Notes: generated from the sequence alone by a model not told the origin. DNA of 12,974 bases from an uncultured Gemmatimonadota bacterium (GCA_913009915.1 CAJVYZ010000018.1:1-12974), one strand, 5' to 3'. Positions 7,294-12,974 are shown, counted from the first letter of the stretch. Numbers and translations are program-made.

Positions 7294-7554
7294 CTACCGC
7301 TCGCCGGTCAGTTCTTCCCGTTCGCGGCGCACCATCGCCAGCGCCTTGGTCGACGCCGAGGCGATTTCCAGGATCGTTCCCAAGAAAGACATTCCCAGGG
7401 TGATTTCTCGGTTGGTGAACGACCGGGCAATGGATCTGGTTGCGTCGGACCCCGAAGGGATAGCCTCGGCCAACGAGTTGGCGACGCGGGCACCGATCAG
7501 GGCCGGGCGCTCCGGCTGGCCTCTTCCGACAGCCGGAGACGATGGATTGGACAT
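7294..7554 (-). CDS. Small hypothetical protein (86 aa)
   Basis: I do not recognise this protein. It is 86 residues long with a polar, Pro-rich N-terminus (MSNPSSPAVGRGQPERP). A probably helical segment GARVANSLAEAI is followed by a moderately hydrophobic stretch ITLGMSFLGTILEIASASTK (51-70) and a charged tail, VRREREELTGER. The hydrophobic stretch is too broken by polar residues to be a confident membrane helix and may be amphipathic. Support for a real gene comes from a good Shine-Dalgarno (GGAG, 8 nt before the ATG on the minus strand) and codons ending mostly in G/C. The open frame extends upstream to 7956, but that part reads through the G-rich array and the next gene, so the start at 7554 is preferred. 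It converges on the lipoprotein gene with 9 nt between stops and no terminator. Confidence 0.6.
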   Translation of the reverse strand: MSNPSSPAVGRGQPERPALIGARVANSLAEAIPSGSDATRSIARSFTNREITLGMSFLGTILEIASASTKALAMVRREREELTGER

Positions 7555-7642
7555 TTTTTTGGCTCCGAGGTTGTTGGAGTTGGAACATGGGAGTGGCTCA
7601 TGGGAGGCCTGTAATCCGAAACGGGCCGGAGGGAGCCAAAAA

Positions 7643-7741
7643 GGCGAGGGCAGCGAGGGCAGCGGGACGAAAGCGGGGACGAAAGCGGGGGCAGCGAGGG
7701 CAGCGGGAGCAGCGGGGGCAGTGGACAGCGAGGGAGGGGGG
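7643..7741 (+). repeat. G-rich degenerate tandem array (left arm)
   Basis: About 100 bases of GGGCAGCGA/GGGAGCAGCGG-type units with two perfect tandem copies of GGGACGAAAGCG (7664-7675 and 7676-7687). The segment 7677-7703 is an inverted match (25 of 27) to 8230-8256, on the other side of the four-helix-bundle gene. A related C-rich array lies at 9977-10060. Coding in any frame gives low-complexity Gly/Ala/Arg/Ser and is not believable. Confidence 0.85.
7687..7718 (+). other. Canonical G-quadruplex motif
   Basis: Four G-runs on the plus strand: GGGGG (7687-7691), GGG (7698-7700), GGG (7705-7707) and GGGGG (7714-7718). The loops are 6, 4 and 6 nt, satisfying the G3+N1-7 rule. The motif lies about 90 nt before the four-helix-bundle start. 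Folding is predicted from the pattern only. Confidence 0.6.
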
Positions 7742-7806
7742 TGTTTCGGTTGTTGGTGCGTTGAATTGGTACGGTGACTGAGGGTGTCCCTTCCTACCTT
7801 GTCGCT

Positions 7807-8193
7807 ATGCCTGTCACGTTGAAGAGGCGACATGAGCGTGCTGGAAAACGGTACTCCGATCTCAAGGCGTGGCAGGCATGTCACGCCCTCGTGCTGGCTA
7901 TTTACAAGAGTACTTCTTGCTGGCCGGAGGGGGAGAAGTACGGACTCACCGGGCAAATCAGGAGGGCGGCGGTTTCCTCAGCGGTGAACATCGCGGAGGG
8001 GTCCGCCAAGGCGTCTCGCGCAGAATTCAGGAGGTACTTGAATATTTCTCTCGGATCTCTGACCGAAGCGGCCTGCCTCCTCGAGTTGGCCCGAGACCTC
8101 CATCTACTGGATCAATCGACATTCTGTGGACTGGAGATCGCCAGAGACCACGCCGGCAAACTCACCTGGGGACTCTATCGATCCTTGAAGTAA
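7807..8193 (+). CDS. Four-helix bundle protein ('23S rRNA intervening sequence' family)
   Basis: A 128-residue member of the S23/IVP four-helix-bundle family, first known from open frames inside intervening sequences of 23S rRNA genes and distantly related to the Avd accessory protein of diversity-generating retroelements. Family signatures are YSDLKAWQACHALVLAIY (16-33), YGLTGQIRRAAVSSAVNIAEG (45-65), the EFRRYLNISLGSLTEA segment (73-88) and LLELARDLHLLD (91-102). These are four amphipathic helices rich in Arg and Lys, and the protein may bind nucleic acid. Its biochemical role is not established. The ATG at 7807 fits the family N-terminus; GTG 7774 is an alternative. Neither has a Shine-Dalgarno, but a TACCTT box (7795-7800) ends 6 nt before the ATG, so a leaderless message is possible. 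There is no rRNA around it, and inverted repeat arrays flank it. Confidence 0.9.
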   Translation: MPVTLKRRHERAGKRYSDLKAWQACHALVLAIYKSTSCWPEGEKYGLTGQIRRAAVSSAVNIAEGSAKASRAEFRRYLNISLGSLTEAACLLELARDLHLLDQSTFCGLEIARDHAGKLTWGLYRSLK

Positions 8194-8203
8194 CAATCAC
8201 CCC

Positions 8204-8221
8204 AGCAGTAAGTCTGCTTTT
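8204..8221 (+). terminator. Weak candidate intrinsic terminator after the four-helix-bundle gene
   Basis: AGCAG (8204-8208) can pair with CTGCT (8214-8218) across a 5-nt loop, and a run of four T (8218-8221) follows. It starts 10 nt after the stop codon at 8191-8193. The stem has only five pairs and the T-run is short, so activity is uncertain. Confidence 0.3.
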
Positions 8222-8229
8222 GCTGTTAA

Positions 8230-8287
8230 CTGCCCTCGCCGCCCCCGCTTCCGTCCTCGCCGCCCCCGCTTCCACCCCCGCTGCCCC
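8230..8287 (+). repeat. C-rich degenerate array (right arm, inverted relative to 7643-7741)
   Basis: Units such as GCCCCCGCTTCC and GCTTCCACCCCC. Positions 8230-8256 are the reverse complement of 7677-7703 with two mismatches. The 22-base element at 8262-8283 recurs at 10007-10028 and 10037-10058, each with one difference. The array ends 2 nt before the stop of the minus-strand DUF445 gene and fills most of the 96-nt gap between the two genes. Confidence 0.85.
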
Positions 8288-8289
8288 AC

Positions 8290-9852
8290 CTACCGCGCCA
8301 GCAAGTTGAGCCCAAAAGCGATCAACCCGACGATTCCCCCCAGCACATACCCCAGTCGCACGATCAACTTCAGTTCCTTCTCCGTCACCCGTTTGACGAT
8401 TTCTTCCATTCGAGCGGTCGAGAATCCCAGCACCTTCTGCTCGACCATGTCCTGCACGTTGAACTGCTCTACGATGCGGGGCACCTGCTGCTGGGTCCAA
8501 TTCCAGGCTGCCGAGGCCACCCCGCTCTTCAGGGCTTCGGTCGTGTCCGCCCCCAGCCAGTCGGCCGGGCGCCCAAGGGGTCGGGCCATCAGGTTGTCAA
8601 TGATGCCGTTGACGGCTTCCGCGACCCAGCGCTTCCCCGGTTCCCCGGACAGGGCATCTGCGATCACCTTGGCCGCCTGTTCCGGCGGCACCACGTCGAT
8701 GACGTCCCCCCAGGTTCGTTGCTCCGCGGCGTCGAGGGCGCGGTCGACCATTTTGGCAATGACGGCCCGGGTTCCCTCGTCCCGGGTGACCTTGATCAAC
8801 CACTCGACCAGCGTGTCCTCGAGTCCTTCACGCTTGTCGTCTCCCAACCGCTGAATCCGTTCCCCAAGAGGGATGCGCAGGAAATTGACGACGGCGTCGT
8901 TCACGGCCTTGCTTAGCTGTGCCCGCATCTCGGGCGAGGTCATGGTGGCGGCGAAGCGTTCGAATCCGTCGGCCTCGATGCCGTCCAACAGTCGCTTGAA
9001 GGTCGAATCGGTGACCACGATCTTGGCAATGAGCCGTTCGTGGAGCAGCATGTCGCGCACCGACCGGTCGAACGCTTGGTGCAGCGCTTCCTGAATCCGT
9101 CCCTTGGCCTCCGGGTCGCTCAATACCGAGCCGATGCGTTCCAGTGCCACCGGGAGGTAGTCGGTGATGCCCTGTTCTACTGCGCCGATGATGCCAGGCG
9201 GCAGACGCTCCAATAGGGGGGTGTCGTCCTGCGCCATGTGATCGAGTTGGCCGTGCACGAAGCGCTTGAGCGTCTTGGCCAGCTCCTCTCCATCGGCCAA
9301 CTGGGAGACCCATTCCTCCACTTTTCGGTGAAGGGTCTCCCGCCGCGCGGCCGTGAGGACTTCCGACAGCGGCCGGTCGCCGACGTCGTCTCGCAGCTTG
9401 GTCACCACGCCGGAAACCATCGTGGTGAAATTCTCACCCGCCGTGTAATCGGCCAATTTGCCGGCGGCACCCTCACCGATCGATCCGAGGGCATCGTGCA
9501 TGGCTTCCGCCAGCTCGGGGGAAAGCTGATCCCTGATGGGCCCACGCTCGGCTTCGAGGAGGTTGCTGATGATCCGGCCGATGGCGCCTAGGAAAGCCTT
9601 GCGGACCTCCGGTGTGTCCATCCGCCGGGTTACATCCTCGGCGGTCAGCAGCTTCTGGCCGACCGTCTTGCCGATACTCTTGGCCAGCCGCGGCTTGTTC
9701 TTGGGGATGGCCCCGATGAGGGTGAACGGTCCCCAGCCACGCTTTTCATACGGATGGAACAGCATCCAGATGGCGATGGCGTTGGTGAGGCCGCCCGAGA
9801 GGGCTCCCACCAGGACCGTTGCGCCGCCGAGGAGAAGGGTTGGGGTGTCCAT
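8290..9852 (-). CDS. DUF445 family membrane-associated protein
   Basis: A 520-residue protein with the DUF445 (YheB/YjiN-like) layout. A hydrophobic N-terminal segment (about 6-32) contains GALSGGLTNAIAIWMLFHPY (16-35) and is followed by PFTLIGAIPKNKPRLAKSIG (42-61). A long, mostly helical and repetitive cytoplasmic or periplasmic body comes next, then a C-terminal membrane helix, LGYVLGGIVGLIAFGLNLLA (500-519). The function is unknown across the family, and a role in envelope organisation has only been guessed. It is longer than the roughly 380-430 residues I recall for YheB and YjiN, with extra length in the helical body. ATG 9852 is chosen because it gives the family N-terminus. The frame stays open to 10050 through the octamer and C-rich repeats, which is low-complexity read-through. 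No Shine-Dalgarno is visible; a TATCTT box lies 8 nt upstream. Confidence 0.88.
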   Translation of the reverse strand: MDTPTLLLGGATVLVGALSGGLTNAIAIWMLFHPYEKRGWGPFTLIGAIPKNKPRLAKSIGKTVGQKLLTAEDVTRRMDTPEVRKAFLGAIGRIISNLLEAERGPIRDQLSPELAEAMHDALGSIGEGAAGKLADYTAGENFTTMVSGVVTKLRDDVGDRPLSEVLTAARRETLHRKVEEWVSQLADGEELAKTLKRFVHGQLDHMAQDDTPLLERLPPGIIGAVEQGITDYLPVALERIGSVLSDPEAKGRIQEALHQAFDRSVRDMLLHERLIAKIVVTDSTFKRLLDGIEADGFERFAATMTSPEMRAQLSKAVNDAVVNFLRIPLGERIQRLGDDKREGLEDTLVEWLIKVTRDEGTRAVIAKMVDRALDAAEQRTWGDVIDVVPPEQAAKVIADALSGEPGKRWVAEAVNGIIDNLMARPLGRPADWLGADTTEALKSGVASAAWNWTQQQVPRIVEQFNVQDMVEQKVLGFSTARMEEIVKRVTEKELKLIVRLGYVLGGIVGLIAFGLNLLAR

Positions 9853-9860
9853 GGAGAGGG

Positions 9861-9866
9861 AAGATA
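9861..9866 (-). promoter_or_regulatory. Candidate -10 box for the DUF445 gene (leaderless)
   Basis: TATCTT read on the minus strand, ending 8 nt before the ATG at 9852. A transcript starting 6-8 nt downstream would begin at or next to the start codon, which fits the lack of a Shine-Dalgarno. No convincing -35 hexamer is seen. The ffh gene on the plus strand has the same box at nearly the same distance. Confidence 0.4.
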
Positions 9867-9879
9867 AGCATGGCGGAGA

Positions 9880-9930
9880 GGCGGTACAGGCGGTAAGGCG
9901 GTAAGGCGGTAAGGGCGGTAACGGGCGGTA
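9880..9930 (+). repeat. Octamer tandem repeat GGCGGTAA
   Basis: A first imperfect unit GGCGGTAC (9880-9887) is followed by three perfect, contiguous GGCGGTAA copies (9889-9912). Two further copies are spaced by one extra base (GGGCGGTAA 9913-9921, CGGGCGGTAG 9922-9931). It lies just upstream of the DUF445 start and its candidate promoter. The copy number looks prone to slippage. Confidence 0.85.
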
Positions 9931-9976
9931 GAAGATCGGAGCTTTACGATAACGGACCAGTACAGAATCCCTTTGG

Positions 9977-10060
9977 GCTGCCCTCGCTGCTCCCGCTGCC
10001 CTCGCTGCCCTCGCTTCCACCCCCGCTGCTCCCGCTGCCCCCGCTTCCACCCCCGCCGCC
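9977..10060 (+). repeat. C-rich degenerate array upstream of ffh
   Basis: Units such as GCTGCCCTC, GCTGCTCCC and GCTTCCACCCCC. Two near-identical 24-base copies lie at 10005-10028 and 10035-10058, differing at two positions. The minus strand has four G-runs (paired with C-runs at 10020-10024, 10031-10033, 10038-10042 and 10050-10054) with loops of 6, 4 and 7, a canonical G-quadruplex pattern. The array shares its core element with 8262-8283. The adjoining bases 9932-9976 show nothing I can name. Confidence 0.85.
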
Positions 10061-10071
10061 GGCCCGCCGGC

Positions 10072-10100
10072 TTGTCTCCCCCTTCTAACTCCCGTATCTT
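10072..10100 (+). promoter_or_regulatory. Candidate sigma-70-type promoter of the ffh operon
   Basis: TTGTCT (10072-10077) and TATCTT (10095-10100), separated by exactly 17 nt, each match the consensus at four of six positions. Transcription would begin about 10106-10110, at or a few bases before the ffh ATG. The only purine-rich site, AAGG at 10103-10106, is 3 nt from the ATG, too close to work as a Shine-Dalgarno. Confidence 0.5.
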
Positions 10101-10109
10101 GTAAGGCTT

Positions 10110-11450
10110 ATGTTCGACGAGCTGTCTTCGAAACTGACCGATACGCTGCGGCGGCTGGCCCGGCGGGGGGTCCTTACCGAAGAGGCCGTCACTGAGGGCC
10201 TGAGGGAGATCCGGCGGATCCTCCTGGAGGCCGACGTGAGCTTCGACCTGACCAGGGAATTCCTGGAGCGGGTCAAGGCCAAGGCGGTCGGCATAACGGC
10301 CCTCAAGTCGGTTCGGCCCGGCGATCAGTTGGTCAAGGTCGTGTATGAGGAGTTGGTGGTGCTGTTGGGCGAGAAGCAGGCGTCCATCGCCTTCGCCTCG
10401 GTGCCGCCGACGGTGGTGTTGCTGGTCGGGTTGCAGGGCTCGGGTAAGACCACCACCGCGGGCAAGCTGGCCAAGCGGCTCAAGATGGAGCAGAAGGCTC
10501 CATTTCTGGTGGCGGCGGATGTGTACCGCCCGGCGGCGGTCGACCAGCTGGTAACCGTAGCCGAGCAGGTTGAAGTCGGCGTTCACGCCGAACCGGGTGA
10601 GCAGGACGTGGTCGGCATCGTACGGCGGGGTTTGGAGGCCGCCAGCAAGGCGCGAGCCCGCACGGTGATCGTCGATACCGCCGGCCGGTTGCAGATTGAC
10701 GACGCCATGATGCAGGAACTGGGACGGCTCAAGGAGGCGGTGAGCCCCCACGAGATCCTGCTGGTGGCGGACGGAATGACCGGTCAGGACGCGGTGCGCA
10801 TCGCCTCGGGGTTTCACGAGGCTCTGGGGATCACCGGAGTGATCCTCACCAAGATGGATGGTGACGCCCGCGGTGGTGCGGCGTTGTCGATTTACGGGGT
10901 CACCCAGGCGCCGATCAAGTACCTCGGTGTCGGTGAGAAGATGGATGCCCTCGAGCCGTTCATTCCGGAGCGGCTGGCGGGACGGATTCTCCAGCAGGGT
11001 GACGTCCTCTCGTTGATCGAGAAGGCGCAAGCGGCGGTCGACGACAAAGAAGCCGAGCGGCTGGCCAAGAAGGTCAAGTCCAAGAAGGGCCTCGATCTCG
11101 AGGACTTCTTGCGGGCCATGCGGCAGATGCAGAAGATGGGGCCGCTCAAGAACGTGTTGGGCATGTTGCCGGGGATGAATCCGGCGATGCTCAAGCAGGC
11201 CAACGTGAGTGAGGACCGACTCAAGCACATCGAGGCCATCATTCTCTCGATGACGCCCAAGGAACGGTCCGACCCGACGGTGCTAAACGGGTCCCGGCGG
11301 GCGCGCATCGCCAAGGGATCGGGACGGTCGGTGCAGGAAGTGAACCGGCTGATGTCGCAGTTCAAGCAGATGCGCAAGTTCATGAAGGGTGCCGGGAAGT
11401 TCGGTGGCGGTGGTGGGCAAATGCCGTTTGGCGCCGGGTTCCCCGGCTAG
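10110..11450 (+). CDS. ffh: Signal recognition particle protein Ffh (SRP54)
   Basis: GTPase that binds SRP RNA and signal sequences and delivers nascent membrane proteins to FtsY. At 446 residues it is full length. It has an N domain (1-95) and a G domain with P-loop GLQGSGKTTT (107-116), DVYRPAA (137-143), DTAGR (189-193), TKMDGDARGG (247-256) and YLGVGEKMDALEPF (271-284). The M domain (about 328-428) is rich in Met and contains the RNA-binding RIAKGSGRSVQEVNRLMSQF (399-418). A Gly-rich tail follows. The start at ATG 10110 gives the standard N-terminus MFDELSSKL. It heads the ffh-rpsP-rimM-trmD cluster, 21 nt before rpsP, and probably has its own leaderless promoter. I see no SRP RNA gene in the flanking sequence. 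Confidence 0.98.
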   Translation: MFDELSSKLTDTLRRLARRGVLTEEAVTEGLREIRRILLEADVSFDLTREFLERVKAKAVGITALKSVRPGDQLVKVVYEELVVLLGEKQASIAFASVPPTVVLLVGLQGSGKTTTAGKLAKRLKMEQKAPFLVAADVYRPAAVDQLVTVAEQVEVGVHAEPGEQDVVGIVRRGLEAASKARARTVIVDTAGRLQIDDAMMQELGRLKEAVSPHEILLVADGMTGQDAVRIASGFHEALGITGVILTKMDGDARGGAALSIYGVTQAPIKYLGVGEKMDALEPFIPERLAGRILQQGDVLSLIEKAQAAVDDKEAERLAKKVKSKKGLDLEDFLRAMRQMQKMGPLKNVLGMLPGMNPAMLKQANVSEDRLKHIEAIILSMTPKERSDPTVLNGSRRARIAKGSGRSVQEVNRLMSQFKQMRKFMKGAGKFGGGGGQMPFGAGFPG

Positions 11451-11471
11451 ACAACAGAGGGTACGACAACA

Positions 11472-11726
11472 ATGGCAACACGGATTCGTTTGCGTCGTGT
11501 GGGACGCAAGAAAGTGCCGTTATACCGCATCGTGGTGACCGACAAGGCCGCCCCGCGGGACGGTCGTTTCATCGAGGTGCTGGGAACTTACGATCCCCGC
11601 GCCGAGGGCGAACAGGTGACGCTCGACGCCGAGAAGGCAAAGTCCTGGCTGGCCAAGGGCGCGACCCCGTCCGACACGGTGGCGTCGCTCCTGCGGAAAG
11701 CCGGCGTCATCGACGCACCGGCCTGA
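11472..11726 (+). CDS. rpsP: 30S ribosomal protein bS16
   Basis: An 84-residue small-subunit protein needed for 30S assembly. Nearly all of it matches bS16: [20 protein letters not shown] at the N-terminus, [20 protein letters not shown] (23-42), then the [20 protein letters not shown] segment (58-77). A short C-terminus lacks the extension seen in some phyla. AGAGG at 11456-11460 serves as a ribosome binding site, 11 nt from the ATG. It is followed by rimM after one base. The KH-domain gene that separates rpsP and rimM in many bacteria is absent here. Confidence 0.98.
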   Translation: MATRIRLRRVGRKKVPLYRIVVTDKAAPRDGRFIEVLGTYDPRAEGEQVTLDAEKAKSWLAKGATPSDTVASLLRKAGVIDAPA

Positions 11727-11727
11727 C

Positions 11728-12270
11728 ATGGCCGATAGTGCACGCCGCCTGGTCGTCGGGCGGCTGCGCAAGCCGCACGGCCTGAAGGGGGAAGTGGCGG
11801 TGTTCCCCCTGACCGACACGCCCGAGGACGTTTTCGTGCGGGGCAGGGCGTTTCAGATGGTGGACCTGGCCGGCGAGCCAGTTGGTGTCCCACTGATGGT
11901 GGAGCGGAGCCGCGGCTTCCACCGGCAATGGCTGGTCAAGTTCGAGGGGCTGGACAGCAGGACCGAACTGGAGCAACTGCCCGAGTGGCGCGGCCTGTTC
12001 GTGACGGTGCCGGCGGACACGCTGCCGGCCCCGGAAGACGACGAAGTCTACCACCACGAATTGGTGGGCTTCGCGGTACAGTTGGAAGACGGAACCTCGC
12101 TGGGCCTGGTATCGGAGGTGTACCAATTGCCGTCGGGCGTCACGCTGGAAGTGCAAGGACCCAAGCGTGAGTTCATGGTGCCCTTCGTCAAGGAATTCAT
12201 CGGTCCCATCGACCGCGCGGCACGCCGGCTGACGATCCGGCCGCCCGAAGGGTTGATCGAGACTGACTAG
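11728..12270 (+). CDS. rimM: Ribosome maturation factor RimM
   Basis: Assembly factor for the 30S head domain that binds ribosomal protein uS19. The 180 residues have the N-terminal RimM barrel, beginning VGRLRKPHGLKGEVAVFPLT (10-29) and including RQWLVKFEGLDSRTELEQLP (66-85). A C-terminal PRC-barrel begins at about 104 with EVYHHELVGFAVQLEDG (106-122) and ends with EFMVPFVKEFIGPID (148-162). Compared with common forms, the first motif reads KPHGLKGEV rather than GTHGLKGEV, a minor change. The ATG is one base after the rpsP stop, so translation is coupled. The gene keeps its usual place between rpsP and trmD. Confidence 0.96.
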   Translation: MADSARRLVVGRLRKPHGLKGEVAVFPLTDTPEDVFVRGRAFQMVDLAGEPVGVPLMVERSRGFHRQWLVKFEGLDSRTELEQLPEWRGLFVTVPADTLPAPEDDEVYHHELVGFAVQLEDGTSLGLVSEVYQLPSGVTLEVQGPKREFMVPFVKEFIGPIDRAARRLTIRPPEGLIETD

Positions 12271-12286
12271 GGGGCGGGCGGCCACG

Positions 12287-12964
12287 ATGCTGACGATCAA
12301 CGTGGTCACGCTGTTCCCGGAGGTGCTGGAGCCGTATCTGGCCACCAGTATTCCGGGTCGGGCCGCCAAGGCCGGTTTGGTCGAGTTCCGCCTGTTGCAG
12401 CTCAGGGACTTTACCCACGACCGGCACCATACGGTGGACGACTATCCGTATGGGGGTGGCGCCGGGATGGTGCTCAAGCCGGAGCCGTTTTTCGAAGCGG
12501 TCGACGCGCTCGAGCCGACGGGGCCGATCATCCTGGTGTCCGCCCGCGGCAAGCGGTTCGCCCACGACGACGCGGTGCGGTTGTCGCTGGAGCAAGAGGT
12601 CACGGTGCTGGCCGGCCACTACAAGGACGTGGACCAGCGAGTGGCGGACCACCTGGCCACCGACGAGTATTCGGTGGGAGACTTCGTACTCTCGGGCGGT
12701 GAGCCGGCGGCGCTGTGCATCATCGACGCCATCGTCCGACTGCTGCCAGGCGCGTTGGGCGATCATGAATCGGCCAGCTCCGACTCGTTCTACCACGGTC
12801 GCTTGAGCCCGCCGAGCTACACCCGGCCACCGGAGTACCGGGGCCACGAAGTACCGGAAGTCCTTCGCTCGGGCAACCACGCTCAAATCGAGGCGTGGCG
12901 AGCCGCCGAGTCGGACAGGGTGACGAACGAACGACGGCCCGACTTGGGGCCACGCAACGATTGA
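12287..12964 (+). CDS. trmD: tRNA (guanine-37-N1)-methyltransferase TrmD
   Basis: SAM-dependent SPOUT enzyme that makes m1G37 in tRNAs and so prevents frameshifting. The 225 residues are near full length. Family segments are NVVTLFPEVLEPYL (5-18), the YPYGGGAGMVLKPEPFFEA stretch (53-71), knot motif LAGHYKDVDQRV (108-119), YSVGDFVLSGGEPAA (128-142), DSFYHGRLSPPSYTRPPEYR (166-185) and VPEVLRSGNHAQIEAWR (189-205). Two active-site positions differ from Escherichia coli. The catalytic Asp169 (LDCPHYTRP) is Ser174 here, and the GRYEGVDER loop is GHYKDVDQR. Bacteroidota enzymes, as I recall, have a similar LAPPVYTRP and GHYKGVDQR, so this is probably an active natural subtype. GGGGCGGG at 12271-12278 is the likely ribosome binding site. 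rplS would normally follow, beyond the window. Confidence 0.96.
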   Translation: MLTINVVTLFPEVLEPYLATSIPGRAAKAGLVEFRLLQLRDFTHDRHHTVDDYPYGGGAGMVLKPEPFFEAVDALEPTGPIILVSARGKRFAHDDAVRLSLEQEVTVLAGHYKDVDQRVADHLATDEYSVGDFVLSGGEPAALCIIDAIVRLLPGALGDHESASSDSFYHGRLSPPSYTRPPEYRGHEVPEVLRSGNHAQIEAWRAAESDRVTNERRPDLGPRND

Positions 12965-12974
12965 AAATCCGCCC

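Noticed and set aside
7643..7741. CRISPR array or protein-coding low-complexity gene
   Set aside because: Units are short, degenerate and contiguous without unique spacers, and no cas genes are near. The translated Gly/Ala/Ser/Arg runs occur in several frames.
7807..8193. Diversity-generating retroelement accessory gene (avd)
   Set aside because: The fold family is related, but no reverse transcriptase, template repeat or variable repeat is in the window, and the sequence fits the general 23S-intervening-sequence family better.
9853..10050. Longer start for the DUF445 protein, reading through 66 extra codons
   Set aside because: The extra residues translate the C-rich and octamer repeats into Ala/Gly/Arg low-complexity sequence, and the family N-terminus begins at 9852.
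9932..10109. SRP RNA or tRNA gene upstream of ffh
   Set aside because: No GGAA tetraloop stem, cloverleaf or other RNA signature could be found by eye; the gap is filled by the C-rich array and the promoter.
9645..11228. Minus-strand open frame of 527 codons opposite ffh
   Set aside because: It is a shadow of ffh that then runs through the repeats into an alternative frame of the DUF445 gene; no motif.

Overview
This is a high-GC (clearly above 60% by eye) bacterial chromosomal window, densely packed with overlapping genes. Three things point to Gemmatimonadota or a relative in the FCB group, most likely a metagenome-derived genome. TrmD is of the subtype I associate with Bacteroidota relatives (GHYKDVDQR and LSPPSYTRP in place of GRYEGVDER and LDCPHYTRP). 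TATCTT -10-like boxes lie only 8-9 nt before start codons. An unusual lipoprotein carries an HELVH metallopeptidase site. The phylum is an inference from these signs, not a measured result.

Layout. (1) 1-3654, plus strand: the tail of an unidentified gene, a small beta-grasp-like protein, an adenosine deaminase, a concentrative nucleoside transporter and a trimeric purine nucleoside phosphorylase. The last four are translationally coupled by overlaps or a 4-nt gap. Together they form a purine nucleoside uptake and salvage operon: adenosine is imported, deaminated to inosine and phosphorolysed to hypoxanthine and ribose-1-phosphate. (2) 3655-3759: a short spacer with a heptamer tandem repeat between convergent genes. 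(3) 3760-7284: thiD on the minus strand, divergent by only 15 nt from a plus-strand cluster of a TrmH/SpoU RNA methyltransferase, a type IV prepilin peptidase and a lipoprotein metallopeptidase, each overlapping the next. (4) 7285-10109: a looser, repeat-rich stretch. It holds a small unknown gene (minus), a free-standing four-helix-bundle/'23S rRNA intervening sequence' protein gene flanked by inverted G/C-rich repeat arrays, and a DUF445 membrane-associated protein (minus). Upstream of the last are an octamer repeat and a third copy of the G/C-rich array. (5) 10110-12964, plus strand: the conserved ffh-rpsP-rimM-trmD cluster for protein targeting, ribosome assembly and tRNA modification. The window ends 10 bases after trmD, where rplS would normally follow.

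Most of the window is ordinary housekeeping sequence. The part most worth a second look is 7640-8290: a four-helix-bundle gene outside any rRNA, between inverted arrays with a 25/27 match, with related arrays near the neighbouring gene. This could be a small mobile or RNA-structured unit, but that is not demonstrated. Secondary points are the apparently leaderless promoters, and the changed active-site residues in TrmD (catalytic Asp replaced by Ser) and adenosine deaminase (second Asp of the TDD motif replaced by Ser).
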